DNA from: JBCCAG01 sp050331115
GTDB taxonomy: Bacteria > Cyanobacteriota > Cyanobacteriia > CAKZMO01
Direction: 5' to 3'
Length of the DNA stretch: 64,000 nt
Assembly (NCBI GenBank): GCA_050331115.1
Contig: JBHJHD010000016.1
Location: 40,801-104,800 of the forward strand
Each line of letters starts with the position of its first letter. Within the stretch, counting starts at the first letter, position 1. The notes beneath the pieces are model-generated. The model was given only the letters and a program-made list of their open reading frames with translations. It did not search any database and was not told the origin of the DNA. The position numbers and the translations under genes are program-made. Shown here piece after piece: positions 8,102-16,598 of this stretch.

Positions 8102-10411
8102 CTAAGCGATAGGGCCAGCGCAATACACAAAAGCCACCTGAGTCTTCCAAACCACGGTCTGAGCGGTGAGCGATCGCAGCCCCTGACACACCGCCTCTAA
8201 ATCCTGCGCGGATAGGAAAGGCGTGAGGCGATCGCAATAGCTGGGCTGCTTTTCCCCTGGATCGCTCCAGCGACTCACGAGCCCCGGCGACAGATACATC
8301 TCAACCCCCATGCTCTCGACCTGCACCTGAGCCATCAGCGGCGAGGCTTCAAGAAGTTGGACCAAATCGTCGCGTCCCCAGGCCAGGTTAGGGTCGCTGT
8401 CGTACAGCGCGCGCTCTGCTGCGATAAGGCGATCGCTCAACCCATCGGACAGCGTCAGAAGCTGAGAAATCCGCTGCGAGTCCTTAGGCAGACTCTCAGC
8501 CAGTAGGGTAGTGGTATCGGGAGCCATCACCGAAGCCAGGGCGCTGGCGGTAGCGGCTCTGTCGGCCGCGTTTAATAACAGGTTACGGCCCACGATGCCG
8601 TCAAACGCCGGGATGGCCCCCCTGCCCCCCAATTCTGGGGGGGGCTGAGTCGGAAGTCCCGCAGCTTTGGGGGACTTGAGGGCCCGTTCGGTGGCTTCTA
8701 CATCCGCGCCCTCATCGGCGATCGCCCCTAGCGTCGGCAGAAACATCGGCTGTCGCAGCTCCGGCAACAGCTGGGCCTGCTCCGCCAGAGCAGCTCGCTC
8801 TGCATCGGTTACCGCGGCGTATACCCCGCCCTCCGGAACTCGCCGCACCGCCTCCCACACCAGCAGTCCATGGGAATTCACCGTCAAAAGCACGTGGTGC
8901 CGCTGGGGCCTCAGGCGCTCGAACAGGCGATCGCGCACCTGGGACAGATGATCGCTAGCTTGAGAGAGCGATCGCTGAATCCAGCGATCGGAGCCGTCTT
9001 CAGGGCTGAGGGTCAAAATTTCAGGCACCACCTCACCCATCACGGCCGCAAGCTGGGCTTCTCGTCGCTGCTGCACCTGGGCGGCGATGCGGCCTTCGTA
9101 GCCCTGGGTCGAGGGTTGATAGAACACCTGGCCCTGGAGGTTATTCGGTAGGTATTGCTGGGCGACCCAGTGGTCTCGGTAGGCGTGGGGATAGAGGTAG
9201 TTCTGCCCGTGGCCCATGGCCGCATCCCGGTTGGCGTCCTGCAGGTGGGGCGGGATGGCGTCTTCTTGCTCGCGCGCCACGGCGGCCAGCGCGTCGAAAA
9301 AGCCCATGGTGGTGTTGGACTTGGGTGCGGTTGCTAGGTACAGCGTCGCTTGGGCCAGCGGGTAGCGGCCCTCTGGCATGCCCACGCGATCGAAGGCCTG
9401 GGCGCAGGCGTTGACGACGGCGACGGCGTTAGGCTCCGCTAAGCCCACATCCTCGCTTGCCAAAATCACCAGTCGGCGAAACAGAAAGCGCGGGTCTTCC
9501 CCGGCATAGACCATGCGGGCTAGCCAGTAGAGCGCCGCATCTGGGTCTGAGCCTCGGACGCTCTTGATAAAGGCGCTGATGGTGTCGAAGTGGGCGTCCC
9601 CTTCTTTGTCATAGAGAACGGCCCGCTGCTGGATGGAGTCTTCGGCGACGGCTAAGGTGATGTGAATTTCACCCTCGCGCTCGCTTGCTTGCCCTCCCTT
9701 GTGCTCTAAATCTTGCTTTCCCCCAGGGGATGGGGGGGTAGTCTCTACCGCCAGCTCCAGGGCATTGAGCAGGGCGCGGGCGTCGCCGTTGGCCACGTTG
9801 ACCAAGTGGTCTTCCGCGTCGGCGTCGAGCCGCACGGGGCGATCGCCATATCCCCGCCCTGAATCGTTCAGGGCCTGATGGACCACTCGCCGCAGGTCAT
9901 TCGCCCCTAGCGGCAATAGCCGAAACAGGCGCGAGCGGCTCACCAGCGCTTTATTTACCTCAAAGTAGGGATTTTCGGTGGTGGCGCCAATTAGAACGAG
10001 GGTACCGTTTTCCACCCAGGGCAGCAGAGCGTCCTGTTGGGCTTTGTTGAAGCGGTGCACCTCGTCCACAAACAGAATCGTGCGCTGACCATGTTGGCCG
10101 CGCTGGTCTTGAGCGGTGGCGATCGCCACCCGCAGGTCTTTGACTCCCGCTAGCACCGCGTTGATGGAGATGAAGTGGGAGCGGGTGGTGTTGGCAATAA
10201 TGCGGGCCAGGGTCGTTTTGCCGGTGCCCGGGGGGCCATAGAGCAGCAGCGATGAGAGCTGGTCGGCTTGAATGGCCCGCCGCAGCAAACGGCCAGGACC
10301 AACGATGTGATCCTGGCCGATAAACTCGTCCAGTACGCGAGGCCGCATGCGGGCCGCAAGGGGGGCTTCGCGCGCTTCTAGCTGCTGACGCTGGTGGTCA
10401 AATAGATCCAT
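8102..10411 (-). CDS. RarA/MgsA-type AAA+ ATPase fused to a C-terminal methyltransferase-like domain
   Basis: Residues 1 to about 440 form a replication-associated recombination ATPase of the RarA/MgsA/WRNIP1 family, which acts at stalled forks. Visible features are Walker A LLYGPPGTGKTTLA near residue 60, Walker B ILFVDEVHRF, sensor 1 IGATTENPYF and the RarA C-terminal signature SVRGSDPDAALYWLARM. The remaining 300 or so residues have a Rossmann-like start and look like a class I methyltransferase fold. This RarA fusion is known from cyanobacterial annotation. An ATG 27 bp further upstream exists, but the internal start giving MDLFDHQRQ matches RarA proteins better. Two glycine/proline-rich inserts (about 8617-8680 and 9686-9740) coincide with palindromic DNA. 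Confidence 0.88.
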   Translation of the reverse strand: MDLFDHQRQQLEAREAPLAARMRPRVLDEFIGQDHIVGPGRLLRRAIQADQLSSLLLYGPPGTGKTTLARIIANTTRSHFISINAVLAGVKDLRVAIATAQDQRGQHGQRTILFVDEVHRFNKAQQDALLPWVENGTLVLIGATTENPYFEVNKALVSRSRLFRLLPLGANDLRRVVHQALNDSGRGYGDRPVRLDADAEDHLVNVANGDARALLNALELAVETTPPSPGGKQDLEHKGGQASEREGEIHITLAVAEDSIQQRAVLYDKEGDAHFDTISAFIKSVRGSDPDAALYWLARMVYAGEDPRFLFRRLVILASEDVGLAEPNAVAVVNACAQAFDRVGMPEGRYPLAQATLYLATAPKSNTTMGFFDALAAVAREQEDAIPPHLQDANRDAAMGHGQNYLYPHAYRDHWVAQQYLPNNLQGQVFYQPSTQGYEGRIAAQVQQRREAQLAAVMGEVVPEILTLSPEDGSDRWIQRSLSQASDHLSQVRDRLFERLRPQRHHVLLTVNSHGLLVWEAVRRVPEGGVYAAVTDAERAALAEQAQLLPELRQPMFLPTLGAIADEGADVEATERALKSPKAAGLPTQPPPELGGRGAIPAFDGIVGRNLLLNAADRAATASALASVMAPDTTTLLAESLPKDSQRISQLLTLSDGLSDRLIAAERALYDSDPNLAWGRDDLVQLLEASPLMAQVQVESMGVEMYLSPGLVSRWSDPGEKQPSYCDRLTPFLSAQDLEAVCQGLRSLTAQTVVWKTQVAFVYCAGPIA
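8617..8680. repeat. Palindromic repeat inserted in frame in the rarA fusion gene
   Basis: Two adjacent palindromes are present: CCCCCC-AATTCT-GGGGGG (8625-8642) and AAGTCCC...GGGACTT (8654-8677). C-run/G-run palindromes of this kind are common dispersed repeats in cyanobacteria. Here the DNA encodes a low-complexity P/G-rich stretch inside the C-terminal domain, suggesting in-frame insertion. Confidence 0.7.
9686..9740. repeat. Second C/G-run palindromic insert in the rarA fusion gene
   Basis: The segment contains CCCCCAGGGGATGGGGGGG and encodes a stretch rich in P, G and K between the RarA sequence LNALELAVETT and GEIHITLAVAEDSIQQRA, which I expect to be nearly contiguous in RarA proteins. 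It is probably another small in-frame repeat insertion. Confidence 0.55.
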
Positions 10412-10444
10412 CGATATAGAGTAAGTGGCTAGCCACAAGTAAAC

Positions 10445-10500
10445 GGTATTGGGGGCGAACCCCCTGTTAGGGTCGTTTATTTATAGCCTCCTACTTAAAT
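10445..10500. repeat. Dispersed hairpin repeat, copy A
   Basis: The element begins GGTATT, has a GGGGG-CGAA-CCCCC hairpin, and ends with GTCGTTTATTTATAGCC followed by TCCTACTTAAAT. Copy B at 52169-52241 has the same beginning, a longer hairpin and a matching end (about 24 of 29 positions identical). Copy A lies between the 3' end of the SH3-like gene and the start of the rarA gene. Confidence 0.6.
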
Positions 10501-10520
10501 CGAATGATTTTTGAGAGGCG

Positions 10521-11324
10521 CTATGGCGTCCGGTAGCCCTCGGGTAAGCGCGTCGGTAGGGACTGCCCTTCAACAATGCTGGCGTCGGGGAACAGCGTCT
10601 GGCAAGGCCGGCGGGCGATATTCAAGTTGGGGTAGGCCTCTCCCTGACGGTTGACCAAGATCCCGTCGCTGTTGTGAAGCAGCCTAGGCGTGTCGGCACC
10701 CGTCTCCGATATCCAGGCTTCGCCAGTGGCAGAGCGGCTGCCCTGCTGCGGTGGGTAGGCCAACACTTCGCGCCAGTAGCGTTCTTGCTCAGGGCTATAG
10801 AGCGCTGGCTCAGCGCTCAAGATTAGACCAGATCCGGCGGCGATCGCGTTGTAGGCTGCGTTGGCCCCAGCTTCAACCCTGACGCTAAGCTGGGGGGCGC
10901 TGCGGTCAGGCAGGGCGATGGCGCAGCTGCCGACGGTACCATCATCGGCGGCGGTCGTCCCCCCGGTGGACGCGCTCTCGGTGGATGCTGTAGAAACGGC
11001 AGCCCCCTCTCCTGAGGAAGCGCCGCAGCTGTCGAGATACTGAACTAGGGTGAATCCGGCAACCGACGCCGTCGTCACGCGCACCCAGTCTCCGGTAGAG
11101 AAGTTGGGATCGAGAGACAGGCGTCGCCCTGCTTGCACAATCTGCGCGACGATGGGAGCGTCTCGCCTGGGCTGGTCATAGATGATGGTGCTGCCCGTGG
11201 TTTGGCCGCAGGTGTCGCCCGGCGACTGGGCGAGTAAGGCCGGTCGAGCTGGGCTAGCGGCAGGCCAGCCCAGTAGTCCGCTGATGAGGCTCGCCGTTAG
11301 GGCGGCGATGGGTCGTCTAAGCAT
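10521..11324 (-). CDS. Secreted protein with SH3-like N-terminal domain, unknown function
   Basis: From the chosen ATG (an upstream ATG at 11432 would add 36 residues before the leader), the 267-residue product starts with a signal peptide rich in Ala and Leu. The next 80 or so residues look like a bacterial SH3 domain (start TTGSTIIYDQP, then DWVRVTTASVAGFTLVQYLD). A Ser/Thr/Ala-rich linker leads to a C-terminal region of unknown type. SH3-like modules in exported proteins often bind cell-wall material, but the role here is not known. The lipoprotein gene lies 148 bp upstream on the same strand. Confidence 0.75.
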   Translation of the reverse strand: MLRRPIAALTASLISGLLGWPAASPARPALLAQSPGDTCGQTTGSTIIYDQPRRDAPIVAQIVQAGRRLSLDPNFSTGDWVRVTTASVAGFTLVQYLDSCGASSGEGAAVSTASTESASTGGTTAADDGTVGSCAIALPDRSAPQLSVRVEAGANAAYNAIAAGSGLILSAEPALYSPEQERYWREVLAYPPQQGSRSATGEAWISETGADTPRLLHNSDGILVNRQGEAYPNLNIARRPCQTLFPDASIVEGQSLPTRLPEGYRTP

Positions 11325-11472
11325 GGGGAAAGTAGGAAAAAGCAGTAATAAAACGAGTGGATTACAATCTTTGCAAGCTTGGCACAGCGATTTTACTGTA
11401 CCAAGGTTATCGCTGCTTCTGAACAACCTCACCTGGACAATCTCACCTCGCCAATTTCGCTTAACCAGATCC

Positions 11473-12372
11473 CTACTGGTTTTGCTCTGCCAATATTTTC
11501 TGAGAGCCTACAACAATTCTGCGCGCCGGGGCAGCGTAGTCTTCATTGGGCTCTTGACGGAGTTGGTTGACGGCTCTTCCAACTCGGGTGGCGCTGTTTG
11601 CCTTATTTTTAGGCTTGCCTTCGGACTCATTTGCTTGGGCCTCGCCTGTCTGAGGCTCACCCTCAGAGGCTGCGGGGGGTTCAGATGCCTCAGCTGTCCC
11701 GCCCGTCAGCTTGCCCGAGGTCGCGCCCAGCGCCGCGGCGTCTAGATTGTCCCAAGCCTGAATGACCTGGTCGGCGGCCTGCTTCAAGGTTTCTGCGTCC
11801 TCTGGGGACGTGCCAGATTCACCGTCGGGGCCAAGGGCGACCAGCTCTAGCTCGCGGCCGTAGTATGCAAGCTCGGCTACGCCGATCGATGTGGCGTCTA
11901 GGTCGATCGCTGCCGCTGCCTCTAGCCCGGTTTGAGCGAGAGTGTTGGCCGCTACCATGGCGGGAAGCTGCTGCTCGGTAGTAATGGCATCCTCTAGCGT
12001 GTCGATCTGCAGGAGCATAGCCTCGACGTCGATGCCCTCAATAGTTCCGTTAGCGACCAGCGTATCGAGGCGATCGCCCGTCTCCTGCAGGCGGTTAAAC
12101 TGCGTCAGCGCTCTTTGCCAATTGTTTTGGTAGGCGCTGTTATAGACCTTTCCGCTCACGTCAAGCAGACGATTTAAGGCGGCGTCGGCCTTCTTTTGTT
12201 GATTGTCGACCGCTCCCTCAGAAGTCACTTCGGCCGGCGTTGTTTCGGCCTCAGGCTGAGTTGAGCTGGAGCAAGCGCCTACGCCCATTAAAGCGCAGAG
12301 GAGGACTGCTGCCGCTGCGCGACGAGCGGTGAGCAATGGGGGCAGGGCTGTTGACCGATGTAAATCAGACAT
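11473..12372 (-). CDS. Predicted lipoprotein, unknown function
   Basis: This 299-residue protein starts with a lipoprotein signal peptide: a basic region, the hydrophobic stretch AAAAVLLCALMGVGAC and the lipobox Cys near residue 34, followed by an S/T/E-rich tether. The middle part is mainly helical, with repeated heptad-like L/A patterns (about residues 55-210). The tail is low-complexity (S/E/G/A) and ends in a basic segment. An AGGAAAG sequence lies about 8 nt before the ATG. I do not recognise a characterised family. It is probably anchored to a membrane facing the periplasm. Confidence 0.75.
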   Translation of the reverse strand: MSDLHRSTALPPLLTARRAAAAVLLCALMGVGACSSSTQPEAETTPAEVTSEGAVDNQQKKADAALNRLLDVSGKVYNSAYQNNWQRALTQFNRLQETGDRLDTLVANGTIEGIDVEAMLLQIDTLEDAITTEQQLPAMVAANTLAQTGLEAAAAIDLDATSIGVAELAYYGRELELVALGPDGESGTSPEDAETLKQAADQVIQAWDNLDAAALGATSGKLTGGTAEASEPPAASEGEPQTGEAQANESEGKPKNKANSATRVGRAVNQLRQEPNEDYAAPARRIVVGSQKILAEQNQ

Positions 12373-12625
12373 GGAGTACTTTCCTAGGCGATATTAGGTG
12401 ATTTCTGCGTATATGATTCTATGAGGATAAGCCATGCGTAGGCTTCATCATGATCACGCCAAAGCGATGGTTGCACCGAGTTGCTGCGTCGGGCACTAGC
12501 TTCTCAGTGTAAGTAAAGCTGTCGCATTTGATCTATCTTTGGGGGACACATTTCTAGCTGACCTCTGAAGATAGCCTACGACGGGTGTATTGGGTCCTTA
12601 TCGATCGCTGTATGGGGAAGACGAT

Positions 12626-13930
12626 GTGATTGCCATCGCTGTTGCCGGTTTGCCGCTCGCCATTTGGGTTTATCTTTTGTTGGGCCGGGGGCAGTTTTGG
12701 CGGACGAGTCCCCAATTAGAGGCGGCATCGTCAGAGTCAGCGGCCGCTAGTCTCGAAGAATCAGAGCTTGAAGAATCCGATTCAGAAGATCCAGGGCCTA
12801 TCCCACCAAGGTCCCTCCCCACTGTGCAGGTGGTTATCCCAGCGCGTGACGAGGCCGACATGCTTTCCCACTCCCTGCCCTCGCTGCTCAACCAAGATTA
12901 CGCAGGCGACCTGTCGATTCTGCTGGTCGATGACCACAGCACAGATAATACCGCCGCCGCGGCGCGGGCGATCGCCCGCAGAACGACGACGCCCTTAGAG
13001 GTGCTCTCCGCAAAGCCCTTACCCCCCGGCTGGACCGGGAAGCTCTGGGCGCTGCAGCAGGGAACGACCCACGCCCTCACGACGCCTAGCGCAGCGGGCA
13101 AGCCAGATTATCTGTTGCTTACAGATGCCGATATCCGCCACTCGCCTCAGAGTGTTCGGCAGCTGGTTGCCCTGGCCGAGCAGCGGCAGCTGCAGATGGC
13201 TTCGGTTATGGTGAGGCTGCGCTGCGAGAGCCGTTGGGAACAGCTGCTGATTCCTGCCTTCGTATTTTTCTTTCAGAAGCTCTATCCGTTTCGCTGGTCG
13301 AACAGTCCTTACCGAGCGACGGCGGCGGGGGCGGGGGGCTGCGTGCTGCTGCGCCCGGAGGCCCTACAGCGCATCGGCGGCATCGCTGCCATTCGGCAGG
13401 CCTTGATTGATGACTGCGCCCTGGCCGCGGCGGTGAAGCATACTCAAGCTGACCTGCCTCCCTTTTATCCGATCTGGATCGGACTGAGCGATCGCATCTG
13501 CAGCCTGCGGCCCTACCCAACGCTAAAGAGCATTTGGGACATGGTGGCCCGCACTGCCTATACCCAGCTGCGCTATTCTCCGCTGCTGCTGCTAGGCTCG
13601 GTATCGGGGATGGTGGTGGTCTATCTGGTCCCTCCCATGAGCTTTCTCTTCGGCTTGTTCAGCGGCCGGGGATGGGTGGCGCTGCTAGGGCTGCTGGGCT
13701 GGCTGGCCATGAGCGCGGCCTATTGGCCCATCGTGCGGTTTTACCGCTGCGCCTCAGGCTTTGCCTTTGCCCTACCGGCGATCGCCTCCCTCTACACGCT
13801 GATGACCCTAGATTCGGCGCGGCGGCATATCCGAGGTCAGGGCGGCGCTTGGAAAGGTCGCACCTATCCCTCGGGGAGATCTAGAGGGGCTTCTGGGGGC
13901 TCTGATTCGAAGGCTACGGCAAAACCTTAA
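12626..13930 (+). CDS. Family 2 glycosyltransferase, HpnB-like
   Basis: An N-terminal membrane helix precedes a GT-A catalytic domain (VQVVIPARDEADMLSHSLPS, then LLVDDHSTDNTA, then TDADIRHSP as the DxD-type motif, and IDDCALAAAVK). Hydrophobic helices follow in the C-terminal third. This arrangement matches the hopene-associated glycosyltransferase HpnB family, though the substrate is not proven. The start chosen is GTG at 12626, preceded by GGGGAAG at a 5-nt spacing; a TTG at 12590 would extend it by 12 residues. An acidic Ser/Glu-rich loop (about residues 30-60) separates helix and catalytic domain. The 3' end overlaps the convergent DUF2993 gene by 17 bp. Confidence 0.82.
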   Translation: MIAIAVAGLPLAIWVYLLLGRGQFWRTSPQLEAASSESAAASLEESELEESDSEDPGPIPPRSLPTVQVVIPARDEADMLSHSLPSLLNQDYAGDLSILLVDDHSTDNTAAAARAIARRTTTPLEVLSAKPLPPGWTGKLWALQQGTTHALTTPSAAGKPDYLLLTDADIRHSPQSVRQLVALAEQRQLQMASVMVRLRCESRWEQLLIPAFVFFFQKLYPFRWSNSPYRATAAGAGGCVLLRPEALQRIGGIAAIRQALIDDCALAAAVKHTQADLPPFYPIWIGLSDRICSLRPYPTLKSIWDMVARTAYTQLRYSPLLLLGSVSGMVVVYLVPPMSFLFGLFSGRGWVALLGLLGWLAMSAAYWPIVRFYRCASGFAFALPAIASLYTLMTLDSARRHIRGQGGAWKGRTYPSGRSRGASGGSDSKATAKP

Positions 13931-14645
13931 TTTCGCCCACTAGGGCGATCGCCTCAGGCCGGATATCAAGGACCTCTAGCCTGACGTCCCCCAACGGTAG
14001 GGCATGATCCGGCAGCAATTGCGGTAGGGCACTGCCGGGATAGGCCAAGAGCTGTACGGCCTCGAAGTGGAGCGTCGAGGCCTGCGCGGTGACTTGGGTT
14101 GAAAGGATTACAGGTGCATCGATGGACTCCCTCGCCAGGGTCTGATTGGGCAATTGGCCCGCAGGCGCGCCTGCTTTCGATTTACCTTTTTCTAAGGTAA
14201 TCACCTTGCCCTGGAAGGTGAGCTGGTTGGCCGCTAGGTCGATATGGGTGACCTGCACTGCTGCCTGGGGCAGGATCTGCTGGAGGAGGGTGGCTAACGC
14301 TGTGGAGAGTTTCTCTGACCCCAGAGAGCGGTTGAGATCTTCAGCGCTTACCCAGGCCTGAAGCCTTACGGTAATTGGGTCGGCCAGCTTAAACGGTTGG
14401 CCGCGTAGGATCTGCCGCAGGTTAACGCGAATGCCGCCCGCCTCTAGCGCAACTTGAGACAGGTAAAGCCCTTCGTAGACCGTACCTTCGGCCTTTAGAG
14501 ACACCTGGGGCAGATGCCCGCCCAGGAGCTGGCGATCGCTAGCCTGGATATTGATGTCGAGATCGTCCACCCGCGCCACAAGCGATCGGAGCCAAAGCTG
14601 TAGAGCTGAGGCGAGTAGGGGACGGACGACTCGGGACTGGCGCAT
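13914..14645 (-). CDS. DUF2993 family protein (LmeA-like)
   Basis: This 243-residue protein shows the DUF2993 pattern: alternating hydrophobic strands, the phrase GGHLPQVSLKAEGTVYEGLYLSQ (here split around the glycines), and a helical segment AEDLNRSLGSEKLSTALATLLQ. In actinobacteria a related protein, LmeA, binds phospholipids in the periplasm; in cyanobacteria the function is unknown. No clear signal peptide is visible. A second DUF2993 gene lies at 23894-24712. The gene ends inside the convergent glycosyltransferase gene. Confidence 0.82.
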   Translation of the reverse strand: MRQSRVVRPLLASALQLWLRSLVARVDDLDINIQASDRQLLGGHLPQVSLKAEGTVYEGLYLSQVALEAGGIRVNLRQILRGQPFKLADPITVRLQAWVSAEDLNRSLGSEKLSTALATLLQQILPQAAVQVTHIDLAANQLTFQGKVITLEKGKSKAGAPAGQLPNQTLARESIDAPVILSTQVTAQASTLHFEAVQLLAYPGSALPQLLPDHALPLGDVRLEVLDIRPEAIALVGEIKVLP

Positions 14646-14716
14646 GAATATAGCTTTTCTAAACTCCCCGTCAGTATCGCCTATTGTGCGGTTTGGGCGA
14701 TCCCGGAATCGCTGCA

Positions 14717-14757
14717 GGGGATCGCTAATGTTATGAATCTATGACATAACGATCCCC
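14717..14757. promoter_or_regulatory. Long nested inverted repeat
   Basis: The outer arms GGGGATCG (14717-14724) and CGATCCCC (14750-14757) enclose the inner arms GTTATG (14730-14735) and CATAAC (14745-14750). The element sits in a divergent promoter region and could be an operator or a hairpin in either leader. Confidence 0.5.
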
Positions 14758-14869
14758 ATTTTTCCTGCAAACTCGTGGGATCTCGGCAAATCAACGCGCC
14801 CACCCCCTTGATCTCTCGCTTAATATTCTGCAATATGAGACCAAGTTGCGATCCCTGCTAAGCATTTTT

Positions 14870-14916
14870 GCTTACGCCGTTAGCGCTACAGAGCCTCTGT
14901 AAGCGATCGTCTTTTT
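14870..14916 (+). terminator. Terminator-like stem in the DUF4912 leader
   Basis: GCTTAC (14870-14875) pairs with GTAAGC (14899-14904), and an alternative inner stem ACAGAG/CTCTGT shares bases with it (888-900). A TTTTT run follows at about 14912. The two mutually exclusive stems plus a T tract resemble an attenuator, but only sequence supports this. Confidence 0.35.
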
Positions 14917-15015
14917 GATTTGCTTACAAGATGCTGAGTTTGGGGATCACCGGGATCAACAGGATAGTTGTTCTCGATGTGACGTATCAAAATTGTATTT
15001 TAGGAGGTATCTATA

Positions 15016-16317
15016 ATGACTCAGCACCGCCCCCCGCTCGAAGAGCTAACGCTACGCCAGCTGCGCTTAGTTGCTAGCGAATACAACGTGTCTCGCTATA
15101 GCCGCATGCGCAAGGACCAGCTCATCGTAGCGATTCAAGAGGCGCAGGAGGCCCGTGTCCTCAGCCAGGCCGCTAGCGCGACCGTGAGCCCAACCGCTAC
15201 GCCCCAAGCGACGGTTCAGTCTGGACTCATGGCTCAGGAGACGGTTGAAGCCGCTAAGTTTGACGTCGGCCAGGTGGACGACATGGTGGCGCTGGCAGAT
15301 GTGGACGAAGCGCTACCCGACCTACCCGACGGCTATGGTGAAAGCCGTGTTGTCCTTCTGCCCCGCGACCCACAGTGGGCTTACGTCTACTGGGACGTGC
15401 CCAATGACCACAGAGAAGAGCTGCGCCGCCAGGGCGGTATTCGCCTGGCTCTGCGCTTCTACGATGTCACCAATGTCGACATCAATTTCCAGCGCCCCCA
15501 CAGCATGCAGCAGTATGAATGCGACGAGCTAGCGCGGGAGTGGTACCTTCCCGTTCCCGTTAGCGATCGCGACTACGCAGTCGAAATCGGCTACCTCACC
15601 ATGGACGGCCGCTGGCTGATGCTGACCCGCTCTGCCCCGGTTCGCATTCCGCCGGTCTACCCCTCAGATTGGGTTGAAGATCAGTTCTTGACCCTCAGCT
15701 GGGATGAAGATCTGCGCGGTCAGACCTACGCCAATCTCGTTCCGCCGAGCCAGCGGACTGCTCCAACGTCACAGAGCAACGAACTCTACGATACTGTCTT
15801 TGGCATGGCTAAGTCCGCCGAAGCGCAGCGCGTTGCCGGCTCGCTATTTGGCTCCATGCATCAAGTGCCTGAGCAGGCCGTTAGCTCCTTCGTCTTTCCC
15901 TCTGGTATGGGCATGATGAAGACTGCTTCTGGTGCAGGTCTATTTCCAGGTGTGCCCTTCCCCGGTGCGCTGACAACTTCTGGCATGGGCATGACAATGT
16001 CGGGCGTGGGCTTTGGCGCCTCCATGCCGCCCATCCGTCCCCGCCAGTTCTGGCTGGTGGCTGACGCCGAACTGATCGTCTACGGGGCGACCGAGCCCGA
16101 CGCGACGGTAACCATCGGGGGGCAACCCATTAAGCTCAATTCTGATGGCACGTTCCGCTTCCAGATGTCTTTCCAGGATGGCTTAATCGACTACCCCATT
16201 ATGGCGGTGGCCGCTGACGGGGAGCAGAACCGCGCGATTCACATGAAGTTCACTCGCGAAACCCCCGAGCGCCGCACCAACACTAAGGAAGAAGCGGTGC
16301 AGGAGTGGCTCGCATAG
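15016..16317 (+). CDS. DUF4912 protein with N-terminal Rho_N/SAP-like motif
   Basis: This 433-residue protein starts with a helix-extended-helix motif of the Rho N-terminal/SAP type (about residues 8-45, LTLRQLRLVASEYNVSRYS), which often contacts nucleic acid. The DUF4912 region follows, recognisable from LLPRDPQWAYVYWDVP and later IPPVYPSDWVEDQF. The rest is Gly/Met/Pro-rich (GMGMMKTASGAGLFPG) and ends with a beta-rich segment (ADAELIVYGATEPDATVTIG) like a bacterial Ig fold. The molecular role is unknown. A strong ribosome binding site AGGAGGT precedes the ATG and a rho-independent terminator follows, so it is probably monocistronic. Confidence 0.85.
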   Translation: MTQHRPPLEELTLRQLRLVASEYNVSRYSRMRKDQLIVAIQEAQEARVLSQAASATVSPTATPQATVQSGLMAQETVEAAKFDVGQVDDMVALADVDEALPDLPDGYGESRVVLLPRDPQWAYVYWDVPNDHREELRRQGGIRLALRFYDVTNVDINFQRPHSMQQYECDELAREWYLPVPVSDRDYAVEIGYLTMDGRWLMLTRSAPVRIPPVYPSDWVEDQFLTLSWDEDLRGQTYANLVPPSQRTAPTSQSNELYDTVFGMAKSAEAQRVAGSLFGSMHQVPEQAVSSFVFPSGMGMMKTASGAGLFPGVPFPGALTTSGMGMTMSGVGFGASMPPIRPRQFWLVADAELIVYGATEPDATVTIGGQPIKLNSDGTFRFQMSFQDGLIDYPIMAVAADGEQNRAIHMKFTRETPERRTNTKEEAVQEWLA

Positions 16318-16410
16318 GGTCTGCCACTGGGGTTTGCCACCGGGGATAAAGACTTTGTGTTCCATCCCGTCCGGCCTTAACCTGTTGTGAATGCTTAAAC
16401 AATGCCTAAC

Positions 16411-16443
16411 CTCCCATCCCTGGCCTCGGTCGGGGATTTTTTT
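16411..16443 (+). terminator. Rho-independent terminator after the DUF4912 gene
   Basis: ATCCC (16416-16420) pairs with GGGAT (16433-16437), and the stem runs directly into a seven-T tract (16437-16443). It lies about 100 bp after the stop codon of the DUF4912 gene. Confidence 0.6.
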
Positions 16444-16598
16444 GTGCCGCTCGAATCGGTTCGTCCGGTATGATCGTAGGGACATTATTGTTGGCGACAG
16501 CGATCGCTGTCGTAGCCTCTTCAGAGGCCTTAGGTCGCTGCTCAGCTGCCGCCTGCCTGAGCTAGCAGCGGCACGGGGCTAGATATTGGGAGAAAGTG

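Larger units (their letters stand above)
14646..15015. other. Divergent intergenic region upstream of the DUF4912 gene, 370 bp
   Basis: The spacer lies between the minus-strand DUF2993 gene and the plus-strand DUF4912 gene. It has no credible ORF. It holds a long imperfect dyad (14717-14757) and a terminator-like stem followed by a T run (14870-14916), so the DUF4912 mRNA may have a structured leader. An AGGAGGT ribosome binding site ends it (near 15002-15008). Confidence 0.6.

Noticed and set aside
11182..11745. 187-residue plus-strand frame between the SH3-like and lipoprotein genes
   Set aside because: It overlaps both minus-strand genes antisense and crosses their gap; it has no ribosome binding site or family match, while the minus-strand frames have a signal peptide and a lipobox.
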